64,000 nt of DNA, from the NCBI GenBank assembly GCA_030615025.1, contig JAUXAB010000002.1, positions 59,810-123,809 of the forward strand, written 5' to 3'. The DNA comes from Phycisphaerae bacterium. Lineage in GTDB: Bacteria > Planctomycetota > Phycisphaerae > Sedimentisphaerales > Anaerobacaceae. This document shows positions 53,883 to 61,932 of the stretch, one piece after another (position 1 is the first letter of the stretch; each line of letters opens with the position of its first letter). A model generated the notes under the pieces. It was not told the origin of the DNA and did no database searches. It saw only the letters and a list, made by a program, of their open reading frames with translations. A program made the position numbers and the translations under genes.

Positions 53883-53935
53883 AAATTTCAAAGCGCTTAA
53901 GAATATCGAACAAGAACCGAAGATTTCTAACAGGG
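53874..53935. repeat. CCCCGTTAGAAAT inverted repeat overlapping a stop codon
   Basis: Left arm CCCCGTTAGAAAT (53874-53886), right arm ATTTCTAACAGGG (about 53923-53935), about 36 bases between. The left arm covers the last codons and TAG of the 49908 gene (CCC CGT TAG), so the repeat supplies the natural stop. Confidence 0.85.
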
Positions 53936-53953
53936 CACAAAGTAAAAAATGAC

Positions 53954-53984
53954 GCCTGTCTCGGCTTGTCCGAGCCAAGACGGG
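53954..53984. repeat. Hairpin before the GH38 gene
   Basis: GCCTGTCTCGGCT (53954-53966) pairs with AGCCAAGACGGGC (about 53973-53985) at 11 of 13 positions around a short loop. No T-run follows. It stands 40 bases before the GH38 start and may be a REP-like element or part of the mRNA leader. Confidence 0.6.
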
Positions 53985-54024
53985 CAGCCCTTGGGACTCC
54001 TTACGGAGAATAAGGGAGGACACA

Positions 54025-57000
54025 ATGAATAAGCGCGGTTATAAAACCAGAATAAAACTGAAACCATTCGATTGGGTGTTGCATATTGGTCTGCTCGCTG
54101 CAATTATTGTATGCAGCAATGCGAAGGCTGAAAGGATCAAAACTTCTCAGCTTAGTGAAAGCGGCACGTTACGTCTGGTATCCATTGAACCCACCGTGTT
54201 CTTCATCAAAGATAAAGACGTCCTGCTGCAAGTGGTGGAAGTCGTCATTGAAAACACGGCTGAGCCTTTGGAAGTCAGCCTGAACGTCAGGCTCGATGGT
54301 ACGCAAAAAACGACAGCTCTTGGCACGATGAAAAAGGGTAAGACAACTTTCCGGGCCCATATTCCTGATATAGCTGAGCCGGGGCCGGTTGAGTTCGTCC
54401 TCAAGGCAAACGGCAAAGTGCAGAGCCGTCATAAGTCAACGTGGCAACCTAAACGACATTGGCAAGTATATATAGTGCCTATCACACATCACGACCTCGG
54501 CTATACAGACACAATCGAGAACGTTCTAAACTTATATGGCGGCTTCTATGACGACGTTCTGCGTTTTTGCGAAGAGACTAAAGATTGGCCGGAAGAATCG
54601 AAGTACAGATACACGCTTGAGGGGACCTGGTCAATACAACATTTCATCGAGAACAGGCCGAAGGAGGTCATCGACAAGCTCGGAAAGTACATCAAGGAAG
54701 GTAGAATTGAAATTGGCGCGCTCTTCGGCAATGAAATTAGCGCGCTGTGCAGCCACGAGCAGCTTATCCGTTTGATGTATCCATCGTTTCGATTGAAGCG
54801 AAAATATGGTGCGCAAATTCGCACAGCGTCGATTACCGACGTTCCCGGTTTGAGCTGGGGTTTGCCGACGGTGCTTGCCGGGGCGGGCGTGAAGTATTTT
54901 TTTGCCGGTCTTCCGACATATTTCGAGTGGGGCAGAAGCGATATACATACGTTCTGGGATGAGTCGGCAATATTGCGGCACGGCCGACCTGACGCATTCC
55001 GCTGGCAGGGACCGGACGGAGAAACTGTACTCGTATATTACCAAGGCAGTTACGGATTCTTTAAGGCAGTAACGGGCCCTCACACTTATAAGTATGTAAT
55101 GGACAATCTTCCCGGCATGCTCGAAGCGATGGAGAAACAAGGTACACCGTTTGATGTTGCTCGTTACATACACAACGGCGTCGATAACTACCCTCCGGAC
55201 GTCAAGATAAGTCATATTGTAAGGGAATGGAACAGTCGGTGGGCTTACCCTAAACTTTTTGTAGCAACAAACTTGATGTTCTTTGAAGAGCTCGAGAAGC
55301 AATGCCGGGATGTTCGCACATTCCGGGGTGAGCTGCCTCATACAGATTATGTCGTTGGTGCTGTCTCTACCGCTAAGCAAACAAGCATAAACCGCATCAC
55401 TCACGACAGATTACACTCGGCGGAGAAGTTTGCCACCATTGCCTCATTAGCCAGCGACTACCGATATCCAGCTGAAAAAATCCGCCAAGCTTATGATAAT
55501 GTATTACTTTATGACGAGCATACGTGGGGTAGAGCTTATCCACAGGGAAAGGGCCAAGACTGGGCCTGGAATGAGAAAAGTCACTATGCGTATAAGGCGG
55601 CCGGGCTGACAGAACCCATCTTGTCTGGAAGTCTCGATAGAATCGCTGATAAGATTGAACTGAAGGAGCAAGGACGTCATCTTGTTGTCTTTAATTCGCT
55701 TTGCGTTGAGAGAACGGACGTGGTGAGAGTGCCGCGTTTTTCTGTGAAAGGACCATTTGACCTCATCGACGAGGAAACAGGACAGAAGGTACCTTATCAG
55801 ATTGTTGAGCTGGATAGCCCGCAGGCTCCTGTTCCGTACGCAGCCCATCGGTATGGCAGAGGGCAATTCGAGAGCAAAGAGCTTTTTGAGTTGGCTTTCG
55901 TAGCAGAAGATGTTCCTTCCTTCGGGTACAAGACTTATCGGCTTTCAACAAGAAAAAAAGCTGCTACTTTTCCAAGCAGTGTTGTAGTAGGTGAAAGCAG
56001 CCTGGAAAACCGTTTTTTCAAAATTAAGCTCAATTCCCAGACTGGCGCTATAGAAGGCATCTACGACAAGGAACTTTCGCGAGAGCTCGTAGATAAGCGG
56101 GCACCACACAAACTGAATCAGTTCGTAGCAAAGTGGGTACAAAGCGGTAAAATAGAAGGTGCCGGGAAAGCAATGATTCGAAAGGGACAAAGCGGCCCTG
56201 TCTACGGAAGTCTTGTAGTATCCAGTCAGGGCGCCGGATGCCCGCAGATTACCCAGGAAATTATCCTATACGATAAGATTAAGCGAATCGATTTCGCCAA
56301 TCGTATTCTGAAGGATTCTACGCCGCTTCTGGAGATTTATTTCGCGTTCCCATTCAAGATGGACAATCCTGAATTCCGGTTCGAAGGTTCCAACTCCGTC
56401 ATTGAGCCTTTGCGTGACCAATTCCCCGGTTCGAACTCCAACTACTACGCTGTTCAGCACTGGGCAGATGTCTCCGATGGAAAGGTTGGCGTAACATTAT
56501 CCTGCATCGAGTCGCACCTGTTAGAATTTGGCGGTCTGTGGCCTTGCTACGTTTCACAGGCCCATCACGGCGTGACGCCACCCGATTTCGGACGTGAGTT
56601 TGTCAAGCAGGATGAGCTTACCAAGGGTTACATGTACTCGTTTGTTTTGGACAGCAACTTCCGCACCAACTTTCAGCCGGTCCAGCAAGCTGATTGCTTA
56701 TTTCGCTATTCCATAAGCACACATAAAGGTGAATGGAAAGAAGGACGATGTCGTGATTTTGGATGGGCGATATGTAATCCGCTCATCGGCGTGCACGTAA
56801 ATGGCAAAAAGGAAGGTACGCTTGACAGAAAAATGAGCTTTTGTCAGGTCGATAAACCAAATGTATTTCTACTAACGTTAAAGCGCGCTGAGGACGGAGA
56901 TGGAATAATCGTTCGTCTTATCGAAACCGAGGGCAAAGATGTTATGGCCACGGTGACACTTCCTCATCTGACCATTAAAAAGGCGTACCGAACGAACCTG

Positions 57001-57096
57001 GTGGAGGAAAATGAAGGAGAAGCAACCTTCACGGAACACGAAATCAAAATCCCCGTGGGGGCTTTCGGGATAACGACCATTCGCTTTCAAACATAG
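54025..57096 (+). CDS. GH38 family alpha-mannosidase, secreted
   Basis: 1023 residues, GGGAGG before the start, signal peptide (WVLHIGLLAAIIVCSNAKAE). An N-terminal ~120-residue beta domain precedes the GH38 barrel: zinc ligands in PITHHDLGYTD (near 155), EGTWSIQHFIENRP, and the nucleophile Asp in SITDVPGLSWGLP (near 270), then YDEHTWGRAYPQG. C-terminal beta domains follow (DLIDEETGQKVPYQIVE, ENRFFKIKLNSQTGAIEGIY). It releases mannose (or a related sugar) from alpha-linked glycans outside the cytoplasm. It sits between two propeller-methyltransferase genes. Confidence 0.9.
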   Translation: MNKRGYKTRIKLKPFDWVLHIGLLAAIIVCSNAKAERIKTSQLSESGTLRLVSIEPTVFFIKDKDVLLQVVEVVIENTAEPLEVSLNVRLDGTQKTTALGTMKKGKTTFRAHIPDIAEPGPVEFVLKANGKVQSRHKSTWQPKRHWQVYIVPITHHDLGYTDTIENVLNLYGGFYDDVLRFCEETKDWPEESKYRYTLEGTWSIQHFIENRPKEVIDKLGKYIKEGRIEIGALFGNEISALCSHEQLIRLMYPSFRLKRKYGAQIRTASITDVPGLSWGLPTVLAGAGVKYFFAGLPTYFEWGRSDIHTFWDESAILRHGRPDAFRWQGPDGETVLVYYQGSYGFFKAVTGPHTYKYVMDNLPGMLEAMEKQGTPFDVARYIHNGVDNYPPDVKISHIVREWNSRWAYPKLFVATNLMFFEELEKQCRDVRTFRGELPHTDYVVGAVSTAKQTSINRITHDRLHSAEKFATIASLASDYRYPAEKIRQAYDNVLLYDEHTWGRAYPQGKGQDWAWNEKSHYAYKAAGLTEPILSGSLDRIADKIELKEQGRHLVVFNSLCVERTDVVRVPRFSVKGPFDLIDEETGQKVPYQIVELDSPQAPVPYAAHRYGRGQFESKELFELAFVAEDVPSFGYKTYRLSTRKKAATFPSSVVVGESSLENRFFKIKLNSQTGAIEGIYDKELSRELVDKRAPHKLNQFVAKWVQSGKIEGAGKAMIRKGQSGPVYGSLVVSSQGAGCPQITQEIILYDKIKRIDFANRILKDSTPLLEIYFAFPFKMDNPEFRFEGSNSVIEPLRDQFPGSNSNYYAVQHWADVSDGKVGVTLSCIESHLLEFGGLWPCYVSQAHHGVTPPDFGREFVKQDELTKGYMYSFVLDSNFRTNFQPVQQADCLFRYSISTHKGEWKEGRCRDFGWAICNPLIGVHVNGKKEGTLDRKMSFCQVDKPNVFLLTLKRAEDGDGIIVRLIETEGKDVMATVTLPHLTIKKAYRTNLVEENEGEATFTEHEIKIPVGAFGITTIRFQT

Positions 57097-57128
57097 CTTT
57101 GACAATTATCCGCTTTGAGCTTAGAATG

Positions 57129-57193
57129 TTGGTGACTGGTAACTGGTGACTGCTAAATTACCAATAACCAATTACCAGTAACCAACAACCAAT
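57129..57193. repeat. TGGTGACTGGT / ACCAATAACC simple repeat, copy 3
   Basis: TTGGTGACTGGTAACTGGTG then, after ACTGCTAA, ATTACCAATAACCAATTACC and AGTAACCAACAACCAAT. Two-armed, partly self-complementary, as at 25131 and 30270. It ends 16 bases before the next start codon, leaving a normal ribosome binding site (GAAAGGGAG). Confidence 0.85.
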
Positions 57194-57209
57194 AGCGAAA
57201 GGGAGAAAA

Positions 57210-60200
57210 ATGAAGAAAATTACAGTATGCTTATCAATTGCAATTGCTTGTACGCTGTTGCTTCAGCCGCATATCTCTGTGGCGCACTATGGGCCGATTC
57301 TCGACAGAATCGGGATCATGCGTGGAATCTGTGTCGTGCTGGGCGATACGAAGTGTGAACTTGCTATCAATCTCGCACGCCAGAGCGAGCTGCTGATATA
57401 TGTCCAATTACCGCGGGCGGAGGACGTGGAATCAGCGCGTCGGGCAGCCGATAAAGCTGGTTTCTATGGGACACGAATCTTTGTCGAAAAGGGCCAGTTA
57501 TCAAGATTACATCTGGCCGACAACCTGGCCGATGCCCTCGTCGCCGTGGGTGAGGCAGCGAGGATTTCTAAGGCCGAGATGCTTCGGGTCCTGCGTCCCC
57601 AGGGAAAAGCTCTATTTGGATACACTCCTGCTTTTTTGCGAAAGCAAGAAGGGGTGCTGATCAAGCCGTTTCCCGAAGGAGTAGATGACTGGAGCCATCC
57701 GTATCACGGCCCAGACAACAACCCTCAATCGGAAGACCGAGTTATACTGGCACCTTACCTGACGCAGTTTCTTGCTGAACCTCGCTATGCACCCGTGCCT
57801 CAGGTGGCGGTCACTTCAGCAGGTCGTGTGTTCAAGGCGTTCGGGCACGTTGCCTTCAAGACGCGAGAAGAACCGTTCCTCAATAAGCTCGTGGCGTTCA
57901 ATGGTTACAACGGCACGATGCTCTGGAAGCGCGACCTGACCGAGGGTGTTATGATCCACCGCAATACGATGATAGCAACGCCCACGACCCTGTACGTTGG
58001 CGATGACAAGTCCTGCAAGCTCATCGACACAACAACCGGGCGATTAAAGGATGAGATTGTTCCTCCAATAGAACGAGCCGGAGGAACATTCTGGAAGTGG
58101 ATGGCGTTGGAGGATGGCGTACTCTACGCCCTTATCGGAGAGCAGGAGCAAAGAGACCCGACAAAACAGTGGCGTCGGGAGGCACACGGCTGGCCCTGGA
58201 ATCCGATATCAAAAGGTTTCAATCAGCCGGAGCATCCGTGGGGGTTCGGTCGAAATGTGCTCGCCATCGACCCAAAAACGAAAAAGGTTCTGTGGAGCCA
58301 TCGAGAAGACGAGCCGGTTGATAGCCGGGCTATGTGTATGAAAAACGGGCGAATCTATATCTTTCGATTTGGGTCGTACCTCGCCTGTCTGAATGCGAGA
58401 ACCGGCAAGCCAATCTGGCGCAAGACCCCGGACAATGCCTCCGAACTGTTCGAGTCACTCGGGACATACCTGAATCGGCAGGATTGGCGCACCAACTGGC
58501 GAACTACAGGCTATCTCCAGTGCAGTGACAAGGCCTTGTATTTTGCCGGCCCGCAGATTGGCAAGCTGCTCGCTGTCTGGAGCCAAGACGGCAGTATCCT
58601 CTGGGAGAATGCCTACAGTAACTTTCAGCTGGTCCTGCGGGATGACGGGCTCTATGGTATTAGCGGACAAATTGACAAGAAACCAAGCAAGAAGTTTGAC
58701 CCTCTTACCGGCCGGGTATTGGCGGAGATTAATAATAATCGCCGGGCTTGTACTCGGCCAACGGGCTCTGCTGATGCCATCTTCTACCGTGCCAGTGGCG
58801 GTTCGGTACGCTTAGACGTGGCCAGCAATCGGACGCAGTGGATTTCACCCATGCGTCCACCGTGTCATGATGGCGTGACCATCGCCAACGGTCTATTATA
58901 CTGGTGGCCTTCAGTCTGTGATTGTCAAAACACGCTTTACGGTATCACCTCGCTGGGACCCGCAGGCAACTTCGACTTTAGCCCGCGTGCGACCGAAGTG
59001 CAGCGTCTGGAGAAAGGCGCCAGGGATGTGACGAAGGTAGCAATCCTGCCCGAATCATCGGCTGACTGGCCCACCTTTCGCGCAGACAATACCGGCAGTG
59101 CAACGACGGAAGCCATCGTCCCTAACAGGAGCAAGCTGCTCTGGCGGTTTACGCCGAAGACGCCCCCTGCTCCCCCCGCCGTTTTGCTTGCCCCTCCTCC
59201 TCCGACGGCCCCGGTTACGGCTGGCGGCCTGGTATTCACCAGCGGCCCAGACGGCATCGTGCGGGCCTTTGATGCGGCTACCGGAGATATACGGTGGAAG
59301 GCCTATACCGGTGGAGCGGTCCGCATCCCACCGACCATCTGGAAAGGCCGCGCTTTCGTAGGCTCAGGAGACGGTTGGGTCTATACCTTCGAGGCACGGA
59401 CAGGCCGGCTGCTCTGGCGGTTTCGGGCCGCTCCAGCCGAACGAAAGATACCTGTCTATGGTTCACTGTTGTCCACCTGGCCGGCCGCAAGTGGAGTGCT
59501 CGTCGAAAACGGCATTGCCTATGTGGCCGCCGGTATCGTTAATTATGACGGCACTTATGTCTATGCGCTCGATGCCGCAACCGGCAAAATCAAATGGCAG
59601 AACAACACGTCGGGTCACCTTGACGTGGCCGCCCGCACCGGAGTGAGTGTGCAAGGCCATCAGCTGCTTCACGACGGCAGGCTCTACCTGGCCAGCGGCA
59701 CCTCCCTCTCGCCGGCCATCTATGACATCGCGGATGGGAGATGCCTTAACGACCCGAAGCCACTGGCTAACTGCGTATCACAAAGTCCTCGTGGCTGGGA
59801 GCTCTCTCTGCTCGGTGACCAAGTCGTGGCCTGCGGCAAGCCCTTCTATGCACACCCGAAGTACGACGTTTTCGACAATACCGTTTTCAACAAAGTCTTT
59901 CTTACATCGAGCGGCGACCGGGACATCGTCTGGGTAAGCAACCAGAACAGCAAGAAAGTCTTCTGCTTCAATCAGATAGACCGGCAGTTATTACGCCAAC
60001 GCATGGCAAATCCAGGCAATCGTTTCAACCTTGACTTCGGAAAGCTCGGCATTAAAGATAAACCGTTGTGGAGCTATGACTGTAAAGAAAGCGTTGCTAT
60101 TGCGGTGTGTAAAAATGCCGTCGTGGTTGCCAACAGAACAGAGATTGTCGCATTGGGCCTTAAAGACGGCGAGGCACTCTGGTCCCAGCCTGTGCCATCG

Positions 60201-60296
60201 GCGCCGGTTCTGTGGGGCCTGGCCGTGGACCGCGATGGTCGTATAATAGTAACTCTTGAAGATGGAAAGGTTATGTGCTTTGGTAAAAGCAGCTAA
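57210..60296 (+). CDS. Exported methyltransferase-like - propeller - propeller fusion
   Basis: 1028 residues; signal peptide (ITVCLSIAIACTLLLQPHIS). Residues ~30-145 form a methyltransferase-like Rossmann domain (GICVVLGDTKCELAINLARQ, MLRVLRPQGKALFGY). Its SAM loop and the acidic residue after beta-2 are lost, so catalysis is unlikely. Then DDWSHPYHGPDNNPQSED leads into one propeller (to ~600), and SADWPTFRADNTGSATTEA into a second, like the N-terminal propeller of the 49908 protein. Module order is thus permuted relative to that paralogue. A Pro-rich linker (PKTPPAPPAVLLAPPPPTAP) lies at about 650. Confidence 0.87.
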   Translation: MKKITVCLSIAIACTLLLQPHISVAHYGPILDRIGIMRGICVVLGDTKCELAINLARQSELLIYVQLPRAEDVESARRAADKAGFYGTRIFVEKGQLSRLHLADNLADALVAVGEAARISKAEMLRVLRPQGKALFGYTPAFLRKQEGVLIKPFPEGVDDWSHPYHGPDNNPQSEDRVILAPYLTQFLAEPRYAPVPQVAVTSAGRVFKAFGHVAFKTREEPFLNKLVAFNGYNGTMLWKRDLTEGVMIHRNTMIATPTTLYVGDDKSCKLIDTTTGRLKDEIVPPIERAGGTFWKWMALEDGVLYALIGEQEQRDPTKQWRREAHGWPWNPISKGFNQPEHPWGFGRNVLAIDPKTKKVLWSHREDEPVDSRAMCMKNGRIYIFRFGSYLACLNARTGKPIWRKTPDNASELFESLGTYLNRQDWRTNWRTTGYLQCSDKALYFAGPQIGKLLAVWSQDGSILWENAYSNFQLVLRDDGLYGISGQIDKKPSKKFDPLTGRVLAEINNNRRACTRPTGSADAIFYRASGGSVRLDVASNRTQWISPMRPPCHDGVTIANGLLYWWPSVCDCQNTLYGITSLGPAGNFDFSPRATEVQRLEKGARDVTKVAILPESSADWPTFRADNTGSATTEAIVPNRSKLLWRFTPKTPPAPPAVLLAPPPPTAPVTAGGLVFTSGPDGIVRAFDAATGDIRWKAYTGGAVRIPPTIWKGRAFVGSGDGWVYTFEARTGRLLWRFRAAPAERKIPVYGSLLSTWPAASGVLVENGIAYVAAGIVNYDGTYVYALDAATGKIKWQNNTSGHLDVAARTGVSVQGHQLLHDGRLYLASGTSLSPAIYDIADGRCLNDPKPLANCVSQSPRGWELSLLGDQVVACGKPFYAHPKYDVFDNTVFNKVFLTSSGDRDIVWVSNQNSKKVFCFNQIDRQLLRQRMANPGNRFNLDFGKLGIKDKPLWSYDCKESVAIAVCKNAVVVANRTEIVALGLKDGEALWSQPVPSAPVLWGLAVDRDGRIIVTLEDGKVMCFGKSS

Positions 60297-60333
60297 GCTG
60301 CAGCACGGTCGTCAGGAGGAGTAAAAGGCGCTT

Positions 60334-61101
60334 ATGGTTCTCTGGGACAATATACAGTTATCACGGCGATTTTATCTGATTGTTTTGACACTGTTTTTTT
60401 GCGGAGGATGCTGCTTTAGCAGTAAACCCTCGCCGTTACTTTCGGCCGGGAAATATACCGAGCAAAGTGCTCTTGGTATGATAAAGGCCAGTCGTGGGGT
60501 GCTGGCACCGGTGTATGCACCGTTGGCAGAGCAAATTGCCGCAGATTTTGACCTGGACAAAAAAACCGGTATCGGGATTGACCTGGGAAGCGGGCCGGGC
60601 ACACTGATTATCGAATTATGCAAACGCACGCAGCTTCATTGGGTCAATGCCGATATCAACCCACATTTCTTTCCATACTTCTATAAGAGCGCCGAAGAGC
60701 ACGGCTTTGGGCACCGAGTAAGTGCTATGTTCGCCGATGCCTGTGCGCTTGCCTTTCGTGATAATTATGCGGAAATCATTGTTTCCAGAGGCTCTTTCCA
60801 TTTTTGGAAAGATAAGGTGCGGGCATTCAGCGAAATCTATCGCGTTCTCAAACCCGGGGCGGTGGCTTACATAGGACGCGGATTCTCGGAAAATCTGCCT
60901 GTTGAAACGGCTAAAAAGATACGGGCAAAACAAGGCAAAAAGATGAATTACGACGTTGAAAAAACGGCGAATGAGTTGCGTCAGATTATGATTGACCTGG
61001 GCATCAAAAAGTGTTATATTCATAGGCCGAAACCTGCCGGCAGCGAAAGAGTCAACTACGGGGTTTGGGTCGAATTTCATAAGCCGGAAGGTAATGGGTA
61101 A
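60334..61101 (+). CDS. Class I SAM-dependent methyltransferase with lipoprotein-type signal
   Basis: 255 residues. The N-terminus FYLIVLTLFFCGGCCFSSKP is a signal with Cys at a lipobox-like position (LTLFFC or FCGGC). The catalytic domain is intact: GIGIDLGSGPGTLIIELCKR (motif I), acidic NADINPHFF, MFADACALAFRDNYAEII and IYRVLKPGAVAYIGRGF. The C-terminus resembles the ubiquinone/menaquinone-methyltransferase-like group. An AGGAGG lies 13 bases upstream and an AAGG nearer. An apparently active methyltransferase with a lipoprotein signal follows a propeller fused to a dead one, suggesting functional linkage. Confidence 0.83.
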   Translation: MVLWDNIQLSRRFYLIVLTLFFCGGCCFSSKPSPLLSAGKYTEQSALGMIKASRGVLAPVYAPLAEQIAADFDLDKKTGIGIDLGSGPGTLIIELCKRTQLHWVNADINPHFFPYFYKSAEEHGFGHRVSAMFADACALAFRDNYAEIIVSRGSFHFWKDKVRAFSEIYRVLKPGAVAYIGRGFSENLPVETAKKIRAKQGKKMNYDVEKTANELRQIMIDLGIKKCYIHRPKPAGSERVNYGVWVEFHKPEGNG

Positions 61102-61127
61102 AGAAAGCCAATAGGAGAACATATCAA

Positions 61128-61850
61128 ATGCGAGAAAGCGAACGGTCGAGAATCGGCTTTACCCTGATAGAGTTATTGGTGGTCATCGCTATCATCAGCT
61201 TATTGATGGCGATATTGATGCCTGTACTGCAGGTGGCCAGATTTCGAGCCTATGAGACGACTTGTGCCAGCAATCTTCGGCAGGTAAACTTTGCTTTGAT
61301 AATGTACGCGCAGGATGACGACCAGGGCTGCTACCCGCTGGAGCCGACGGAGCACAATCCGCATCAGGGTTTATTGGACAAGCTTCACGCGTATCAAAAT
61401 GACCTGCTTATGAATGCTTTCTATTGCCCCCAGGCCGGATACATGGAAGCGTTCGCCCAGAATCCGGACTCTTATGTACCCACGGGAGGTGTCGATTCAG
61501 TAATTGACACACCCGAGAACCGCCAAATCGGAAACATTACCTATGTGTACTGGAGCTTCTCGGCGAACAAGACGGAAGCAAGCGGGCTGACCTGGCGCGA
61601 CCCGAAGTTTTTCTATCCTCGCCAGCTATTGATAGACGATATCCAATGGCTGGCGGAACCCTACGACGACCAGCACCCACTTCCTCAGAAGCCACTTAGC
61701 GAGCGCTGGGTGATAAGTGATTTCTGGCGGAAGAAGGCGCCTTTCCCACACGGGCGTAAAGGTGGGCGCCAAGAAGGCGGCGTCAATGTGACTCTTCTGG
61801 ACGGTCACGTCGAGCGGGCGTTCAAGAGACCCAGGGACAACTGGCGCTAA
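61128..61850 (+). CDS. Type II secretion-like pseudopilin (H-X9-DG family)
   Basis: 240 residues, AGGAG before the start. A canonical prepilin site: RIGFTLIELLVVIAIISLLM with Gly at -1 and Glu at +5, then CASNLRQVNFALIMYAQDDD and a C-terminal VNVTLLDGHVERAF. It should be cleaved by prepilin peptidase and inserted in the inner membrane. Compared with the gene at 1400 the processing site is normal. Assembly partners are not encoded nearby apart from a secretin at 23039, far away. A repeat follows the stop by one base. Confidence 0.87.
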   Translation: MRESERSRIGFTLIELLVVIAIISLLMAILMPVLQVARFRAYETTCASNLRQVNFALIMYAQDDDQGCYPLEPTEHNPHQGLLDKLHAYQNDLLMNAFYCPQAGYMEAFAQNPDSYVPTGGVDSVIDTPENRQIGNITYVYWSFSANKTEASGLTWRDPKFFYPRQLLIDDIQWLAEPYDDQHPLPQKPLSERWVISDFWRKKAPFPHGRKGGRQEGGVNVTLLDGHVERAFKRPRDNWR

Positions 61851-61851
61851 A

Positions 61852-61926
61852 CAGCAGAGAACAGAGGGCAGAGGACAGATAATCTGACATCTGATTTCTG
61901 ACTTCTTTTGAGAGCAAAGAACAGGG
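61852..61926. repeat. CAGAGAACAGAG / TCTGATTTCTGACTTC repeat, intergenic copy
   Basis: AGCAGAGAACAGAGGGCAGA and GGACAG, then CTGACATCTGATTTCTGACT and related bases up to 61926. It fills the gap between the pseudopilin stop and the next GTG start. An inverted, longer copy lies inside the gene at 63192. Confidence 0.85.
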
Positions 61927-61932
61927 TTTGCG

